Below are positions 48,181 to 61,721 of a stretch of DNA of 64,000 nucleotides, piece by piece. Location: positions 20,902,001 to 20,966,000 of the forward strand of contig AP031358.1 of the NCBI GenBank assembly GCA_037833965.1, given 5' to 3'. A program made the translations under genes and the position numbers. Position 1 is the first letter of the stretch. Every line of letters starts with the position of its first letter. Below the pieces are notes generated by a model that made no database searches, had not been told where the DNA came from, and was given only the letters and a program-made list of their open reading frames with translations. The DNA comes from Marchantia polymorpha subsp. ruderalis (taxonomy: Eukaryota > Streptophyta > Marchantiopsida > Marchantiales > Marchantiaceae).

Positions 48181-49917
48181 CCTCATCCGAATATAAAAAT
48201 ATTTTTGCTGTTTTCCCCGGCGCGAAATTCATTAATTTACAAATACTTTGAGTTGCGCTGATCGTTTCTGCCGTTGTGTTTAGTGTAGTGTAGGTCTATA
48301 GGAGTCTTCGTAGGTGAAGGAGAACACTTCGGTGAGTAAAACGTGGGCAGCGGAAAGGAAAGGGCTTGTGAACTAACGAAAATCACATTCGCCCATCGCC
48401 TGCTCGTCCGGGAAATGTATGGAATGTCTTCAGAGTGACCACTAAAATTCCCAAAAAAACGTGGAGAATAAAAGGAAGATGGGAACCACATGGATGATGA
48501 ATCAAGCAAGTACAAAGGTGATTAAAATAATAGAAATGATGGGAAGTTTATCAACCCGATGGATGAAACAAAACGTGAAAAAAATAAAAGTTGAAGTGGA
48601 AAGAGATATATCAAGAATGTGAGAAGAATAAAAATGGTCGAGCTACTGGACAGAAGCCAACCAGTTTTGCTCCATGATTTATTTCATCAGTTCTCAAAAG
48701 GAGACGAATGTTTGGACCTACCAGCACATGCTGTATCATATATTCATATAATATGTATGATTTTATGGGACTCGATGAAGTCTGAGAAGATAAAGAATCT
48801 GTAATCTTAAATGAAGTATTTATAGGCCGTCAATCTCTTTTGTTGGAGTTGAAGCAAGGAAAATAAAAGTAATCGTTTATTCAAGGAATACCCAACTTTT
48901 GGAACGCTTGAGTTAATATCCTTCACAACTGTATCAGTTTGTGCCAATCTAGATACTCCGATCCAAGCTTGGGAATGGGATGAATTGGTTTTCTAGTATA
49001 AACGTTGACTCTCATTTGACTCTAGGATATCTGATGTGCTTTCAAATGCGTATTTGGAATCAAGCTACTCATTTTCTAATCTATAATTGTATAGATATTG
49101 ATGTTATTACGCAATTCTCCATCTTTGAAAGAATAATACATATAAAATTGATGAGTCAATTATATATATTGCACTATGATCATATATGTCAAATTATAGA
49201 GACATTTATGAAAAAAATTGCCATAAATTTAATCTGAAGCTAAGACCATATTTTCAGTATAAACCATATCAGATCATGTTGGATTAAAAAACGATTTGAG
49301 ATAAAGTGGAAATCGCAGGAAGAAAATGTAACAGTTTCAACGATCACCTTCACCGGTATCAAAATCCAAGAGCTGTCATATATATCAACAATCAATATAT
49401 GGTCTTGCGATATACTGATGAGAAAGACCGTCGAGACTGCCTGAGCTCATGTTTGACATTCGTCGTTTGCTATGGAAGAAAAACAGCTCAGCGCGAGACC
49501 TTGTCAATTCAATAACTAACAGGTAATAATTGTGGTACGTGGACAAGATAGAGAAATAGATAAAATAATAATACAGCTCGAAAAGTGTCGGATTGTACTT
49601 ATTCTCCCATACGTTATCGCCCATGGAGAAATGCTGCTGACTTGTCAACGACCTACTGAACGGGAAGGTGAGAACGTTTAGATCTAGGACGGACACCAGC
49701 TTGGATACCAGCTTTAAATATGCTTCAATGTAATTTTTAACTATTTCATTCACCTTTTATCTCCCAGCCTTTTTCCACACGATAAGAACAACATACATCA
49801 GACTAGGTGATTTCTTTCATCCTTCTGATTTCATACCTGGATCTAACGTCTACCACTCAAGGACATCATGATAGTTTTCTCCGCCCAAGTCATCATGAAG
49901 AATAAAAATTGCAAGAA
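48181..49917. other. AT-rich spacer, no gene seen
   Basis: AT-rich DNA with chance open frames only. A hairpin follows at 49,918. Confidence 0.45.
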
Positions 49918-49993
49918 TTCCCAAAAGTATTTGTCTGATAATATGTATAATTCAAACGGAAGAATTGTATCATCAGACAAATACTTATGGGAA
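49918..49993. repeat. ~76-base inverted repeat
   Basis: The arms TTCCCAAAAGTATTTGTCTG... and its counterpart pair over about 32 bases with a few mismatches and one small gap, around an 8-base loop. It resembles a foldback/MITE remnant. No target duplication was recognised. Confidence 0.75.
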
Positions 49994-49999
49994 AGGAAT

Positions 50000-52900
50000 A
50001 TATACTAGGCTTGAAAAGAGAAATATTTATCAACCATACGAATTCTTTTACTTCACAACTTTGTCACATACAAGTGAAAATACTCATAGACATCCCAAAT
50101 TGCATGGAAATCCCTTGAAATATGTATGATGATCTTGTATGTTAGTTGAGTAGCAATATGAGAATTTAAAATCTACAAGCTATTCATCCGGGAGCAAGTA
50201 ACTCAGAAAAAGATGGAATGTCTCATAATTAGTCAATTTAATAATTCAATAATTTTAAAACCTTATACATGGTTGAGTTTTTGGTCCGGAGATTCGTATG
50301 GTGACCGCTAATATTGGCATATACTTCATGTTATACATAGGAGCATAGCAAACAAAATTACACAATTAAATCCAGTAAAGTTTTAGTTCACGTGATAAGT
50401 AGAATACAGTTATCCATGGGATATTTCAATAAATCTCAATGGAATAAAGTTATTTTGCATTCAAATAAGGGTAGAGTATAAGAATATAAAATTGAGAAAC
50501 ATTCAATTATTTTTTAAATATCGAATATTTTTTATTCATTATGGTTATGGACGTTATATATGAGACACCTGGAAAGAGAATAATATATATGTGTTGGATG
50601 GGACAAGTGGAATATCAAGAGAATGTAGAAATTTAAACTTTTGGAACCAAGTCTAAAATTAAAATTTTATAATAGAAGGGATCGAACTTGTGATCGAGAG
50701 CGAGAGTGCACCATAGGTCCACTTGTTTCGTCAAAGTTTCGTTGGGTTATCGGATTTCCTTATCTCGTGGCTACATTACTTGGACCCTCGTTCAAGGAAA
50801 TCTGACGTGGAGAGGGATAATAACACTTCCCTGAAAACGCCATGTGGCAACACGGCGCTCCTCCAAGTACACATCACGAGTGCCCAGCCAGAAGCGTCGA
50901 CAACAAAACATCTACGTGGTCTTGTCTGTTGACGCGAGGCCGTGACCGCACTGCGGCCTACATGTCCATGGCCATGTAGAGATAGTGATCAGCCGTAAGC
51001 CAATGACGTGTCGCGGAACGAGATCCGCGCGATGGCTGTGACCAATGGAAGGCAGCTGGCATTAGCCTCGACAGAAAGGTACAGTGAGGTGTACCCGGGT
51101 TCGTAAATAGGAGCGGGATTCGGCGCGGCGTGACCCCGCCGATCTTTCGGACTGGAGAGAGAGAGCAATGCCGCTTCGAACTTCTCGTACACCGTACTTC
51201 CTCCTCGTCCCGATTGGATAAGCATTTTTTTAGCATAAGGTCGGAGTGGAAACAAACCGCGCAGCTCAGCATCAGCATCTCTTGAATCTCGGTTGATATA
51301 TACCGTCGTCTCATTTCTTAATTAATTCGTTGTGCTAAATGTAATACCAATGTAATAAAATAGCAATGATTTCAATCCAGGTATTGGAAATTTTGCAACG
51401 ATTGATGAAGAAACCCTACTCACGCACCAAAAATTATTCGCTCAGATAAATGTGTTGAGAGATTATGTTACATTCCGACATACTATAGTCGTTCCTACTT
51501 ATTTTGGAACACAATTAAGTGCTCCCTACGGGTCCTCTAGCTCACTTGCAGTGCTTTCGTCTCTCTGTGGAGTTGAACTTCAAGTTGTATCCTCTAAATT
51601 GATCACACTATGGCCAAAAAGACAGAAGAATTTGGTTCATCAAATATATATGAAATGATATATTGTAATATATTTTTTAAGATGGAAATTAATTGGATTC
51701 AGTTGCGTATCATGATGTCATTGTTGTGATAGAACTTTATTGTTATTTGGAAATATGATGTCATTTGCGGTGACACTTATCCTGCACATGAGGAGCCTCT
51801 TTCAATGTGACAGTTAAAATCATCATTCTCGACTTTTGCACACTGGATAGTAACGCGACCGTCGGACCTATGAGCGCTAAGCTGAGAATAGATCAATATC
51901 GGAGGCCGGTATTGTCGAGTTGACATGTTTAATTTGTTAGAAATAAATATGCACACCCAAACAGAGGCATGCGAGGAACCGGATAGACCAAAACGGTGAC
52001 CGAATGTATCTTTCTAAACGTGGAAATGTAAATTAACAATTATGTAGCAAAGTTCGGGTGGTAATATAACTACAACTCATTCGCATACAATATCCAATAT
52101 TTTCTCTAGAATAATTATCACTCTTTATATGAAACATATTTGGCAGCATAGAGTATGTAATATAATTCATAGATAAAGATTATCATAATCCACCACACTG
52201 AACAAGAATTTTTTGGGGGTGAGTGCTAGAGCTAGTTTGTCATGTCAGAGTCCGTTATAGAACCTCATATTCCAAATCTAAGATCTAGATAATCCAATAG
52301 AGTAAAAACTATTTAGATGTAGAACCAGTACAATTCATATCTGTCACGTCCACATATTAATTATATCTTTGTAAATTGGGTATAGATTTCAAGAATATTT
52401 TCAATTATTTATCTGACAAGTCGGTTCACCTCTCCGTGTGAATACTTTTTAAAAAATATAATGTATAGCGCCATGTCCACATTACATTTGACACAATTCC
52501 AATGTAAATGCAAAAGAATACACTGAAAACGTTGATTTTCATTTATGGCACAGAATAAAGTTTATAAATGAACTGATTTGAAATTTGAGAAAACTATGAT
52601 CAAACTCTTAGTTGCTTAAATATGAAGGATTTTATATTTTCCAAAACTGCTTTGATGTATTTGATAAATGGTAAATGGGAATAAAAGGGAATCAGCTCGA
52701 TGTAGTTTACTGACACTCTGTCATGTGGAATGCCATGAATCGTCGAGTGCTATCGAAGTTTGGTACGAGATATAACAGAGACGGGTTTGGACTTGAGAAG
52801 AAAAGGTTTGATGACAAAAGCTGTAACTATAAGCACTCCTTGAAAAACCGACACTTACATTCCTCGTTCAGTAACTTCCATTCCCCTGAATTAGAAGATG

Positions 52901-54930
52901 AACTCATTCCAGGAGAGTGAGAATCGGGAAGCGGGAAAGAGGGCGAGACCCAAATGAATCGGAAATGAGAAGCGAAGCTTCAGAAATGAACGTGGTTGAG
53001 CGACAGACTTGTGGTCCAGAGATGGCGCGGTCCCACAGAAGCGCCCGGCGACCAGATACGGGACGAGGAAGAGTCCAAAACAACGCAAACATGCGACAGT
53101 CCTCGTTGGTCGGTTCCCAATCCCGTGGATCGATGGATGATCCGTTGGTAGGGTCGGGTGTCCGGCGTCCTCCCCATCCTCCTCCTGGCACCTCAAACTG
53201 CCGCTCCTCCACATCCAAATCCGGACAACCATCGTGTGGGCGTCATTGGCCGACAATTATGAGGCTGCGCGATCACAAACCACGCCGAATTTAAAATTCC
53301 CCATATCCGCTCGCAACTCGCATGATTCGAATTTCAACGCTCCTCTCGGCGGTCCAGGACGCTCCAACTGACTTCGAATCAGCGGCGAGCTCACCTTCGA
53401 CATGACAAGGACCGAACGCCGTCGAAATCTAGGGCCCGCGACACGTGCTTCCTGAACCACCGTACCAAGTTCCCTCGCGACTACGGCTGCTCCTGCTCCG
53501 TAGGCACTGATGTGGCTCATTAACTGCGTTGGGATCCACGGACGAATGGCCCGCGAGGTACGACTGCGCCGTGGCGACGATCCGACATCGATCATGAAAC
53601 TTCGCCGCAGTTCGGCGTTGTACTAGAGTTACCACGTTTTGCAGACCGAGCGAGCACGTTCCCGGTCGGCGGACGAACATTCATTCCGCTCCAATCATGA
53701 AGCCCTTTCGTAGCCATCGATCTGGCCTCGAAGCATTTGGACAGAGATGCAGCGCCGGTCATCGATGTACATCGTACGGGATGACGGCTGGTCTGTACAT
53801 GGGAGATAACTTCGTCGTAGTAGTTACCGGGTCGGGTCCTGCCACCTCTTTCGGTTCACGTGGTCGTTTCCAGCGTCCGGTACAGTTCGAGCTCTCGCTG
53901 GAAGCTTTCCACCACCACGCAACTGGGCGACAGGCGAATTGATGCTTTTATTTCAGCGCCCATCGTAGAAATTGCTTGCGCTCAACGCAAGTATGAGAAT
54001 ACATAACTTTGACTGGTTCATGAAAAGTATCTCATAATGCTTGTGCAAGTTAAGGTACATCAGGTATACCTGGACTATTGAGATTACACTCTGTAATTTA
54101 GAATGCTCTAGAAGGAGAGTTGACTTCAAAGTGAAACTACAAGACTCATAGTAATGGGGGTAAACTTAAAGCTGAATTTGAGTCGTTTAATTGGCGTTAT
54201 TATTGTTGGTTTTACCCAGTATCATAACATTGTGGATGAGCAAGTTTTCTCACGATCTACCACACCTTTTTTGTGCCAGTCTCATATTAGAATGTGGGAC
54301 AAAATTTTCTTCTAGCTTTAACAAAGTTACATAATGGATTATTGGTTTTAGTAAGGAAAAATATGTATGTATGTATTGTATACTGTAAATGTCATATAGT
54401 AACTAAAATACCCTTTTAAGTACCTTATGTACTTTTTATTTGTCTTGCTTTTGTTAATGGCTTTTTTATTATTATAATTTCTTGGAATTTTATGAAATAT
54501 TTCCTTAGATGCTAGATTAACTTCACAATCACAATTCACATCTCTTTGTACCAATTATTAGAACTTACTTTTATCAACCTGATCTATATTCTTTTCTCAT
54601 TATGAGTTTGTAATAATTTGGATGAATTTCAGAAATTTGGGTTTGGTATCTTAGCAAAAGAGCTGCATTCCTTTCCTATACAACGTCAAATGTGATATCT
54701 TCCTCCGGCCAAGAGCTAAGAGTGAGCCTCCACGCCTTCATATGCATTGTACTAATTCCTCTTTGCCAATCCCAAGTTATGCATTCTTCTTATCTAGCGT
54801 TCTTGTTTTGTTTTTAATTCTTCGTCGATCGAGAATTATCATAACACCACCCCTATCCTGGATCCAAAGCAGGAATCCAACATGGAGACTCAGTCTACAC
54901 CCTCCGAGTGACCTCACACAAACAATTTGA
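50000..54930. other. AT-rich spacer with two GC-richer islets, no gene recognised
   Basis: Islets at 50,700-51,310 and 52,900-53,950 stand out from AT-rich flanks. Both hold 60-125 codon frames on both strands (for example 53697-53942 plus, starting at an ATG) with no known family. The first ends, on the minus strand, at a TATATA-like box near 51,300. They may be relict gene ends or promoters of non-coding transcripts. Confidence 0.35.
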
Positions 54931-54933
54931 TTA

Positions 54934-54969
54934 AGTGTCAAAATTCTTTCATCTGGAAGAATTTTGACA
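54934..54969. repeat. 36-base hairpin
   Basis: Perfect 14-base arms (GTGTCAAAATTCTT / AAGAATTTTGACAC) flank an 8-base loop. The pairing is strong enough for a stem, but it lies in AT-rich DNA and its role is unknown. Confidence 0.8.
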
Positions 54970-54999
54970 CGTATAATCATCGCAGGTTTCACAGGATAA

Positions 55000-57950
55000 T
55001 GCTGAGTTGACTATTCTCCTCATGCGAAACAAGAGCGAAAATCGAAGATGGCCATGGTATCAAAATATTTCATATCGGTCAGAGTTATTCTTCCTCTGTT
55101 CCCTCCAATTTCCAGATCTTCACACTCAATAAAGTTCCATCGTTGCCATAAGTTCACTCCGAATCAACGTCGTCTATTTTAAAATATTATCTTTTATTCT
55201 ATTTCCTGGTAGTACCTTGTGCAAACCATGTGGAAATAATTTGTGAGAAATTTGTTCGTTTGTGCAGTTGACTTCCACACGAAAACAGCAGAAACTGCCA
55301 ACTAAACAGCAGAAACTTCCTCGTTATGTGGTTCCCGGGGGGTTTGATACTACAATAGAGACAACCTGGAATTCCATGTCCAACATTAAAATATACACCT
55401 AAATTGCGTCTTACTGTCCATTCTAATTTAATACATGTATAGAGTTGTGCACTTCTGGAAAAAAGAGCTCCGCCCGTTACCGCTCATCCAAGCGAGGGCC
55501 CCGAAAAACCATAATCCGCATAGCATGCAAGGAGGAGCTCCTATTTTCCATTATGATCAAAAGGACCTCATGAACCATGAGCACGAGAGGCGAAAGAATG
55601 TCGAGCAAACAAAGATTTATTGACGTCATTCGTATGGGAAAAAGTCGCGGAGAAAATTAAAGATAACCCGAGAGCTTGTGGCTTCGCGAGCTGCGTGAAT
55701 ATAGACGACGAGAATGTGGGGACCTCGAGAGGGAGTGGATAGATAGCATCAGATGAGCCCTGGTGGCCTACAATTATTGCCAGGAGGGCCTTTCATAGCG
55801 CTCGGCCGATCGGAACCCGCGAATCATCGAACAGATAATTAAAACATAAAAGTTTGTCCGTATGGGTCGCGGGGCCTCTATTCCGACCTACGGTAATAGG
55901 TCTAATAAAAAAATAAAAAGGACGACCAGATACTTGCACCTGAAAAGCATATTGGCTTGGAATGGGGGGCATGGATACGCAAAGGTTGTACAACCCTTTC
56001 CCTGTCGTACACATCGCGTGAGGATATTACTCAAAACTCCTAACCTCTAGAACTAGTCCCTCAAAAAAGGTCGGGCAATTATAAGCCCCATGTACATTTC
56101 ATCACTATGAATTTTTCCTTCTATTCGCATGCGCTCGCATATTTGCCCGCACGCGGTTTTGCTAACTATCTAGATTTGCGCCACAAAATGATTTGGTACT
56201 TGTATTTGATTCTTGTATTTTCGTTTGCATTCGGGTCGGTTTCCTCTTGTCTTTGTTGGCCTCGTTTTGTCTCGTATCTCCTTCCATGGTTTCGCATCAC
56301 GTTTTTTTTCTGTGAGTTTGGCTTTTTGCAATGTGGATTAGACATGTTTAAGTTTTTTCAATCAATCCCGCATGAGGAGAGACAAATTAGACACGTGGTC
56401 TATAAAAATATGTTAGATAATAATTAAATATTAAATGTATATATGAAAGCGTTTCAAAACCCAACAAAAGTCGAACACAATGACGAAAGATCAAGTTGTC
56501 AACCACTCTCAAAACATAGAACTACCCTTTCAAACAAAAGTCTAAGGTTTTCGATATGAAAAACGAATTGTAATATCATGCAGATCAACGTGAGAATCAT
56601 CATACAGTCAAAATTCTTTTTCTCCTCCAAGTAGGCTCATCATGTTTTGTAGCAACGGCATATATTTTTATGAGTTTCTGATAGAATGATTTGGCTTCGT
56701 TGTTATTCTTGTTCTTGAATAAGTTAACACACACCCAGCCCTTTTCAAATAGAAGCTGCCAATATATCATTAAAAACTCTCCGTTTATTATAAAATAAAA
56801 TCATATGAAGAATTTTTAAAGGGGATATATATATATATGTATATAATATGACATGAAAAATAAATCTTTAGAATATAGAAAAAAAATTCTTTGATATGTG
56901 AATTGTATATATTGATTTAAACTCCAATAAATATTTTATAATGAATAGATTGTAAATAATTTTTTAAAAAAATAATATCATAATATTTTGTTATATTTTT
57001 TATCATATGATTAAGAATTTTTCTCTTTTTCAAGATTTGAATAAAAAAAATCCGTTTTGATTCAATTTTAAACAGATGAAGCATTTTTCCCTATCTTCTT
57101 AGTTCTATGTTTGGTATTAATTATTTCATTGAAAATAAAAGGCGATCAGGTAAACTGCAGAAATTATGATGCTATGTAATAATGATGAATTAGATGGAAA
57201 TCAGGATGTTAGGATACAGTTGGGTGCACCTATATTCAATCATAAATAAATACCAAAATTTTAAGAAAAATTAAGCATGTACAAGGTATTGTGTAATCCT
57301 TCATATAATAAACGTACTTATAGTTTACTAAACTTATTCTGTAAGATTTCTTATACTTATCTTACAGAATATACAAATCTTCTACTAATAGTTGACACGA
57401 TTAAATAAATTTGCGTGAACACCCAGTCTAAATTCTGCAGCCCTTGACATGCTGAAATAAATATCTCATGTGCTTATTTGCAATCTAGATATGTCATGTT
57501 TGTGTGAATGTAAATATTAGATGTCACTTTTTCATCACAAGAGAAATAGTTCCGACTTCAGAACTAATTTTACACAAGTTAGCGAGACATGGATAACTTA
57601 TTACTGCACAAATTCTGGATAGGTCGGAATGAAAAGTCATTATCGATCAGGCTTTGAACTCTCAGCAGGGTTTCAGATAAATGCAGACCCTAGAGCTGGA
57701 ATACTCCCAAGGTATTACTGTTGCACGCGGGGTCTTCCCTTTTTGCTCTATACTCGTTGGTGGATTACATTTAGTGACAGTCTGAAAGGCAACAGAGGCC
57801 CAAAGACTATGAAGGATGTTACTCGAAATAAATCTATTTTATGAAAAAAATATGATGAGAACTCTGACAGAAAAAGGAGACTCCGAGGTACAACAACTTT
57901 GATGACAAATATATCTGAAGGAAGCGGTGTGATCACTGCCAAGGCTATAC
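55000..57950. other. AT-rich spacer, no gene recognised
   Basis: A 106-codon plus frame at 56107-56427 encodes a hydrophobic Phe/Leu-rich peptide, typical of chance frames in T-rich DNA. A (TA)n run lies near 56,829 and a 12-base palindrome at about 57,337-57,370. No splice-consistent model was found. Confidence 0.4.
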
Positions 57951-58079
57951 AAAAGACATAAATCTAGTCAATATAATTCATGCGACATAGAGATAAAGAA
58001 CCAAGCCCGTTTGGAGTAAATAAGGTGCACACGTAATCGTCGACGAGAATAAGAATTCCATGCTGGAGAATGTGAACCT

Positions 58080-58849
58080 CGTTGAGTGAGGAATGGGAGG
58101 ACGAGACCTCGAGGTCCTTCGAGGGGGTCAGGGAGCAGTTGAAGAGCCATGGCAGGGCAGCAATCATTTGGAGCGTGGAACGGAATAGCCCAGAGGATCC
58201 ACAGTTCCTAATTCCCCCTCGTTGGCGATGGAGGGGGAACGAAAGGGAGCGGAGTCGGACGAACGATGCCGAACTTGCCCCGCACGCTTCCTCCGTAGCT
58301 GGCTGACAACGGGCGCACGGACCCCCATTCCTTCCCCCCCCCCACCACTCGGCCGGCCTTCCGAACGTTGTGAGTGCGGGTGGCGCTGGATACTCGGCCT
58401 CGGCCATCGCAGTCGCTCGTCCCCCCTGGCTCTGAGTTGTCTCGAGTGCGGTACAATAACGCTCCGGGAGTTGGTATGAGGATGCATCAGTGAAGGGAGA
58501 GGGGAGAGGGAGGGGGTGGGGCCCGGGGGTTCAATTCGGGGCCGGAATTTGGACCTCGACACTTGTCTGCGTTTCTGGTGGTCGGCCCTCGATGGAGTGA
58601 TTGCATCCGGTTGGTGGAACGAGCAGGAACCTGAATTTTTCTCTGAGAGGTCGCGAGAGCTTCTGAGAAAGGTTGTTGGAGCGTCTGGCCAAGCGTTCGC
58701 TCGGTTGGCAGCAGCATCGGTCGTAGCGATCGGCCGTGTCTTTCATTTTCTCCCCGTCGTTCGCTTTCATCTGCCCCTGTTGCGGCTTTTGCTGCTCCAG
58801 GGTTTGGACTCGTCTTCTGACCTGCCCTTGCTCAAATTCGTTAGGTGAG
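58080..58849 (+). promoter_or_regulatory. Promoter and non-coding first exon of the HNH gene
   Basis: A GC-rich island ends at a good donor, TTCGTTAG|GTGAGAAA (58849/58850). Joined to the acceptor before 60953, it places TAG GAC GCG directly ahead of the ATG, so this exon would be untranslated leader. The 110-codon frame across it ends at this TAG and is best read as chance. Confidence 0.45.
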
Positions 58850-60952
58850 AAACTTACCGTCCAGATCTGCCATTGAAGTCGTGTTTGATAGTTTGCCCTT
58901 TCGCCTCCCCCCTCTGACCTTCCTGAAAATTCAACTTGCATTGCAGTTTCATGATGTTCTGTTTATTTCAATTGTTTAATTTGTTTATTATTTTTCATTC
59001 TAGTCGCTTGTGACAAGAGAACTTTGAATGGAGCTCTCTTAAAAGACACTGGATTTAGATAAATATGAACCTAACTTGCTGATAGCATGCCGATCAGAGC
59101 TAGTAGTGCCTGACAGTTGTTTGGTCTCTAGTAGAGAGTCTGGCAATGACGATGCTAACTAAGTTTTTCTGCTTAAGCTGATCGAGAGCACTCGACCAAT
59201 CACTGAAACAATCTTTCGATGACCTTTATGTGAATGATCATTTTTCGCTGTGCCTTGGGTGCAGTTTGTCATTTTCATGATCACTTTGCTCATGTAGACT
59301 TTGAATGGTCGGAAAAGTTGTACGCACTATCCACTTAAGTCTGGATACTCATGAAGAGCTGGAAATGCACTGCGATGTTGCTTTCCAGATCTTCACGTTG
59401 CTGAAGCCATTCTGTTCTCTATTTTTCTTGAAATTGAACTTGCATTTTTCTGTCTACCTAGTCTCTGTTCAGTGCATCCTGCACCTCGTTTCTACTTCTA
59501 TTAATTGTTTGGAATTTCAGAGGCTTCTAATTTCGTTTTTGTATTTGTAAGTTCCTGTATTATACCACTCCAATACACCACAACCCGGTGGAATAACAAT
59601 TGCAGCCTGTGTGCATAATCAACTAAACTGCACGAAGACTTCTGAAGGCATGAACAAGTCCGATTTGTTCATTAAAGTCCTGCTTTGTGAAGTTTTTCGC
59701 ATGGGGGAACTCTCACAGATTAGCCCTTTTCCTTTGTGATGAGACCATAATTCAATTGCCATAATTGAGCCATTGTCTCCTCTGTAGGATTCGTATTTGG
59801 TTTTCTGCAAACCAAGCTTGTCCTGCGTGGTATGTGTATTGGTTTAAGAACTGCTTATTAGTGCTCCGATTGCAAAGCCCCTTGTGATTATTCGGGGCAT
59901 GGAAAGCGTTGCTCATGGTGGTGCCGTCATAGCAGCGGCCTAGATAACAGTTCTTTAGTAGAATTCCATTTAGTTCTCTCCTCATTGTCTGGAAGAACCA
60001 TCAACATGAAGATAGTTTGTTGAGGTAACACATAAAACAACCACTCCATTTCACAAGAATTATAACTTGTCTAAAAACTCAAATTTTGATTAGTGCATCG
60101 AGTTAACTAAACACAGAAGTTCAGTGCTCAGAATCTTAATAGACTTGTCAGACAATGCTATCAATTCAATCCATTTGAAAACATACTGCACTATGATCAA
60201 CACGTATCATTGATGGTAGATAATCAATAACAAAGATCTTGCATAATTGTTCCTTCATGGAAGCTCTTCTGCATTCCTCAAGCAGTGCAGTGTATTGATA
60301 CCTAGGTTTGACCTTGTCTCTGATTCTCTTGAACCTTTCCTGGTGGCGCAGTAAGCCATCAGAAAAGGCTTACTGCGTGCTGCATAAGTTCTGCATAATT
60401 CGCTCTACCTCTTTGCTTCACCATTCACATCATTAAACTGCTTCAAATCGTCTAGATATCTCGGCATTCCTTTTTCTTAAGCAGTAAATCTACACCTGAA
60501 ATCAAGGTGGAAGTGATAGGGTGCGGTCTGAATTTCCTCCCTTCGTCCAAACATTTCACTTCAAATGCACGTACAATATGAAACAACTGCTACCTCAAAC
60601 CCAACCCAGCCAGGCCACGAAGACGACTAGTCTGAACACGATATATAGTTCTTCAGATGTCTCTGGCAAATCCAGCTTAACCGACAGAATTCTTGGCAGA
60701 GCGTGAACAAATCGTTCGAGAAAGCAAACTACAAGTAAAACATACCAGAATGTGAGATTGGTCATAATGAGTATAGAAAAAACTGTTGATAGTTTAAGAA
60801 GAGGATTCGGAGCAGAGAAAATGTATGTATTACTTTGATGTACAGTTATTGTATGCTGCTCTTAGTTTCCAATAAAACATATTGGAATGCATTTTCGTAC
60901 ATTCTAAGCTTCTACTTGACAACAACATGAAATCGTCTTTTCTCTTTTAGGA
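58850..60952 (+). other. Leader intron of the HNH gene (predicted)
   Basis: An AT-richer segment of about 2.1 kb between a GTGAGAAA donor and the acceptor TTTTCTCTTTTAG at 60952. No coding exon was seen inside. Long first introns in leaders are common in plants. A different or additional leader exon within it is possible. Confidence 0.45.
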
Positions 60953-60956
60953 CGCG

Positions 60957-61721
60957 ATGTCGTCTTCTGAACTGACAGTCGAAGCTGCTCAGCTGGCATG
61001 CCTGAAAGCAGTTGTTGGAGATACAATGCCAGAGCTCATCTGGAATACGAATGATGAGAATGAAGAGAATGAAGAGAACGGAGGCGACGATGAGTTGCTC
61101 GACTTTGTAACGACCGAGATTTGGAATGCTGATGTTCTCCAATCCTTGCCACTGGAACAAACGGAAGAGATGACGAGCAAGCAGCGCAGGACCCATCTGC
61201 AAAACAGCTCCAGTCGGCTCGCCTTGGCTGTGAGTCAGAACCTCAGAAGCCTGGGCTGCACCAAGGACGACGAGGAATCACTTGCAGTCTGCACAAATGT
61301 CATTAAAGAATGGTGGAAACAGGTAGAAGTACATGATGAAGAGGAGACTGCCCAGGGAGGCCAAGATGAGGACGAGGAAGCAGATAATGATGATGATGAA
61401 GATGTTCCACCAGGCCATTGCGTCATGTGCCTCCGTTATATGCCCTTGACCTTCCATCACCTCTGTCCACGCATGTTGCACAAGGGAATGCTGAAGAAGG
61501 GGATGTACACAAAGCAGAACATAAACGACGGTATTGACATCTGCAGACCTTGTCACAGCGCCATACACAAGCTCTTCGATCACGAGACGATGGCTCTGAA
61601 GGTCAATACCCTTGAGAAAATCCTGGAGGATGAAAGAGTCCAACGGTGGGTGCGATATGCGGAGAAGCAGCGAGTGGTGAGCAAAGACCACACCATCAGA
61701 GGCCTTCGGTACAGACGATGA
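60957..61721 (+). CDS. HNH-domain protein, function unknown
   Basis: A 254-residue protein in one coding exon. Residues 1-130 are helical and acidic. A run of Asp/Glu (about 131-150) precedes a C-terminal HNH zinc-binding domain: C155-x2-C158, H167-H168 (TFHHLCPR), then C196-x2-C199-H200 (DICRPCHSAIH). The zinc pair and the HNH His are present, so the fold looks intact. HNH modules cut or bind nucleic acids, but eukaryotic single-domain proteins of this type are not characterised to my knowledge, and the acidic half suggests nuclear binding rather than secretion. The start is set by the ATG at 60957, four codons after the predicted splice joint, with TAG in frame just before. It ends RGLRYRR, stop at 61719-61721. 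Confidence 0.85.
   Translation: MSSSELTVEAAQLACLKAVVGDTMPELIWNTNDENEENEENGGDDELLDFVTTEIWNADVLQSLPLEQTEEMTSKQRRTHLQNSSSRLALAVSQNLRSLGCTKDDEESLAVCTNVIKEWWKQVEVHDEEETAQGGQDEDEEADNDDDEDVPPGHCVMCLRYMPLTFHHLCPRMLHKGMLKKGMYTKQNINDGIDICRPCHSAIHKLFDHETMALKVNTLEKILEDERVQRWVRYAEKQRVVSKDHTIRGLRYRR

Noticed and set aside
50640-50700. tRNA/SINE-like B-box (AAGTTCGATCCC on the minus strand)
   Set aside because: No matching A-box, cloverleaf or poly-A tail could be found around it.
56107-56427. Hydrophobic 106-codon plus frame
   Set aside because: Phe/Leu-rich translation of T-rich DNA without a domain, promoter or neighbouring exons.
55740-56430. Possible organelle-derived insertion
   Set aside because: The composition looked unusual, but no plastid or mitochondrial gene fragment could be recognised.
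57964-58407. A 147-codon minus-strand ATG frame next to the HNH promoter
   Set aside because: No recognisable domain, and it lies over the GC-rich island of the plus-strand HNH gene; most likely chance, though a divergent small gene is not fully excluded.
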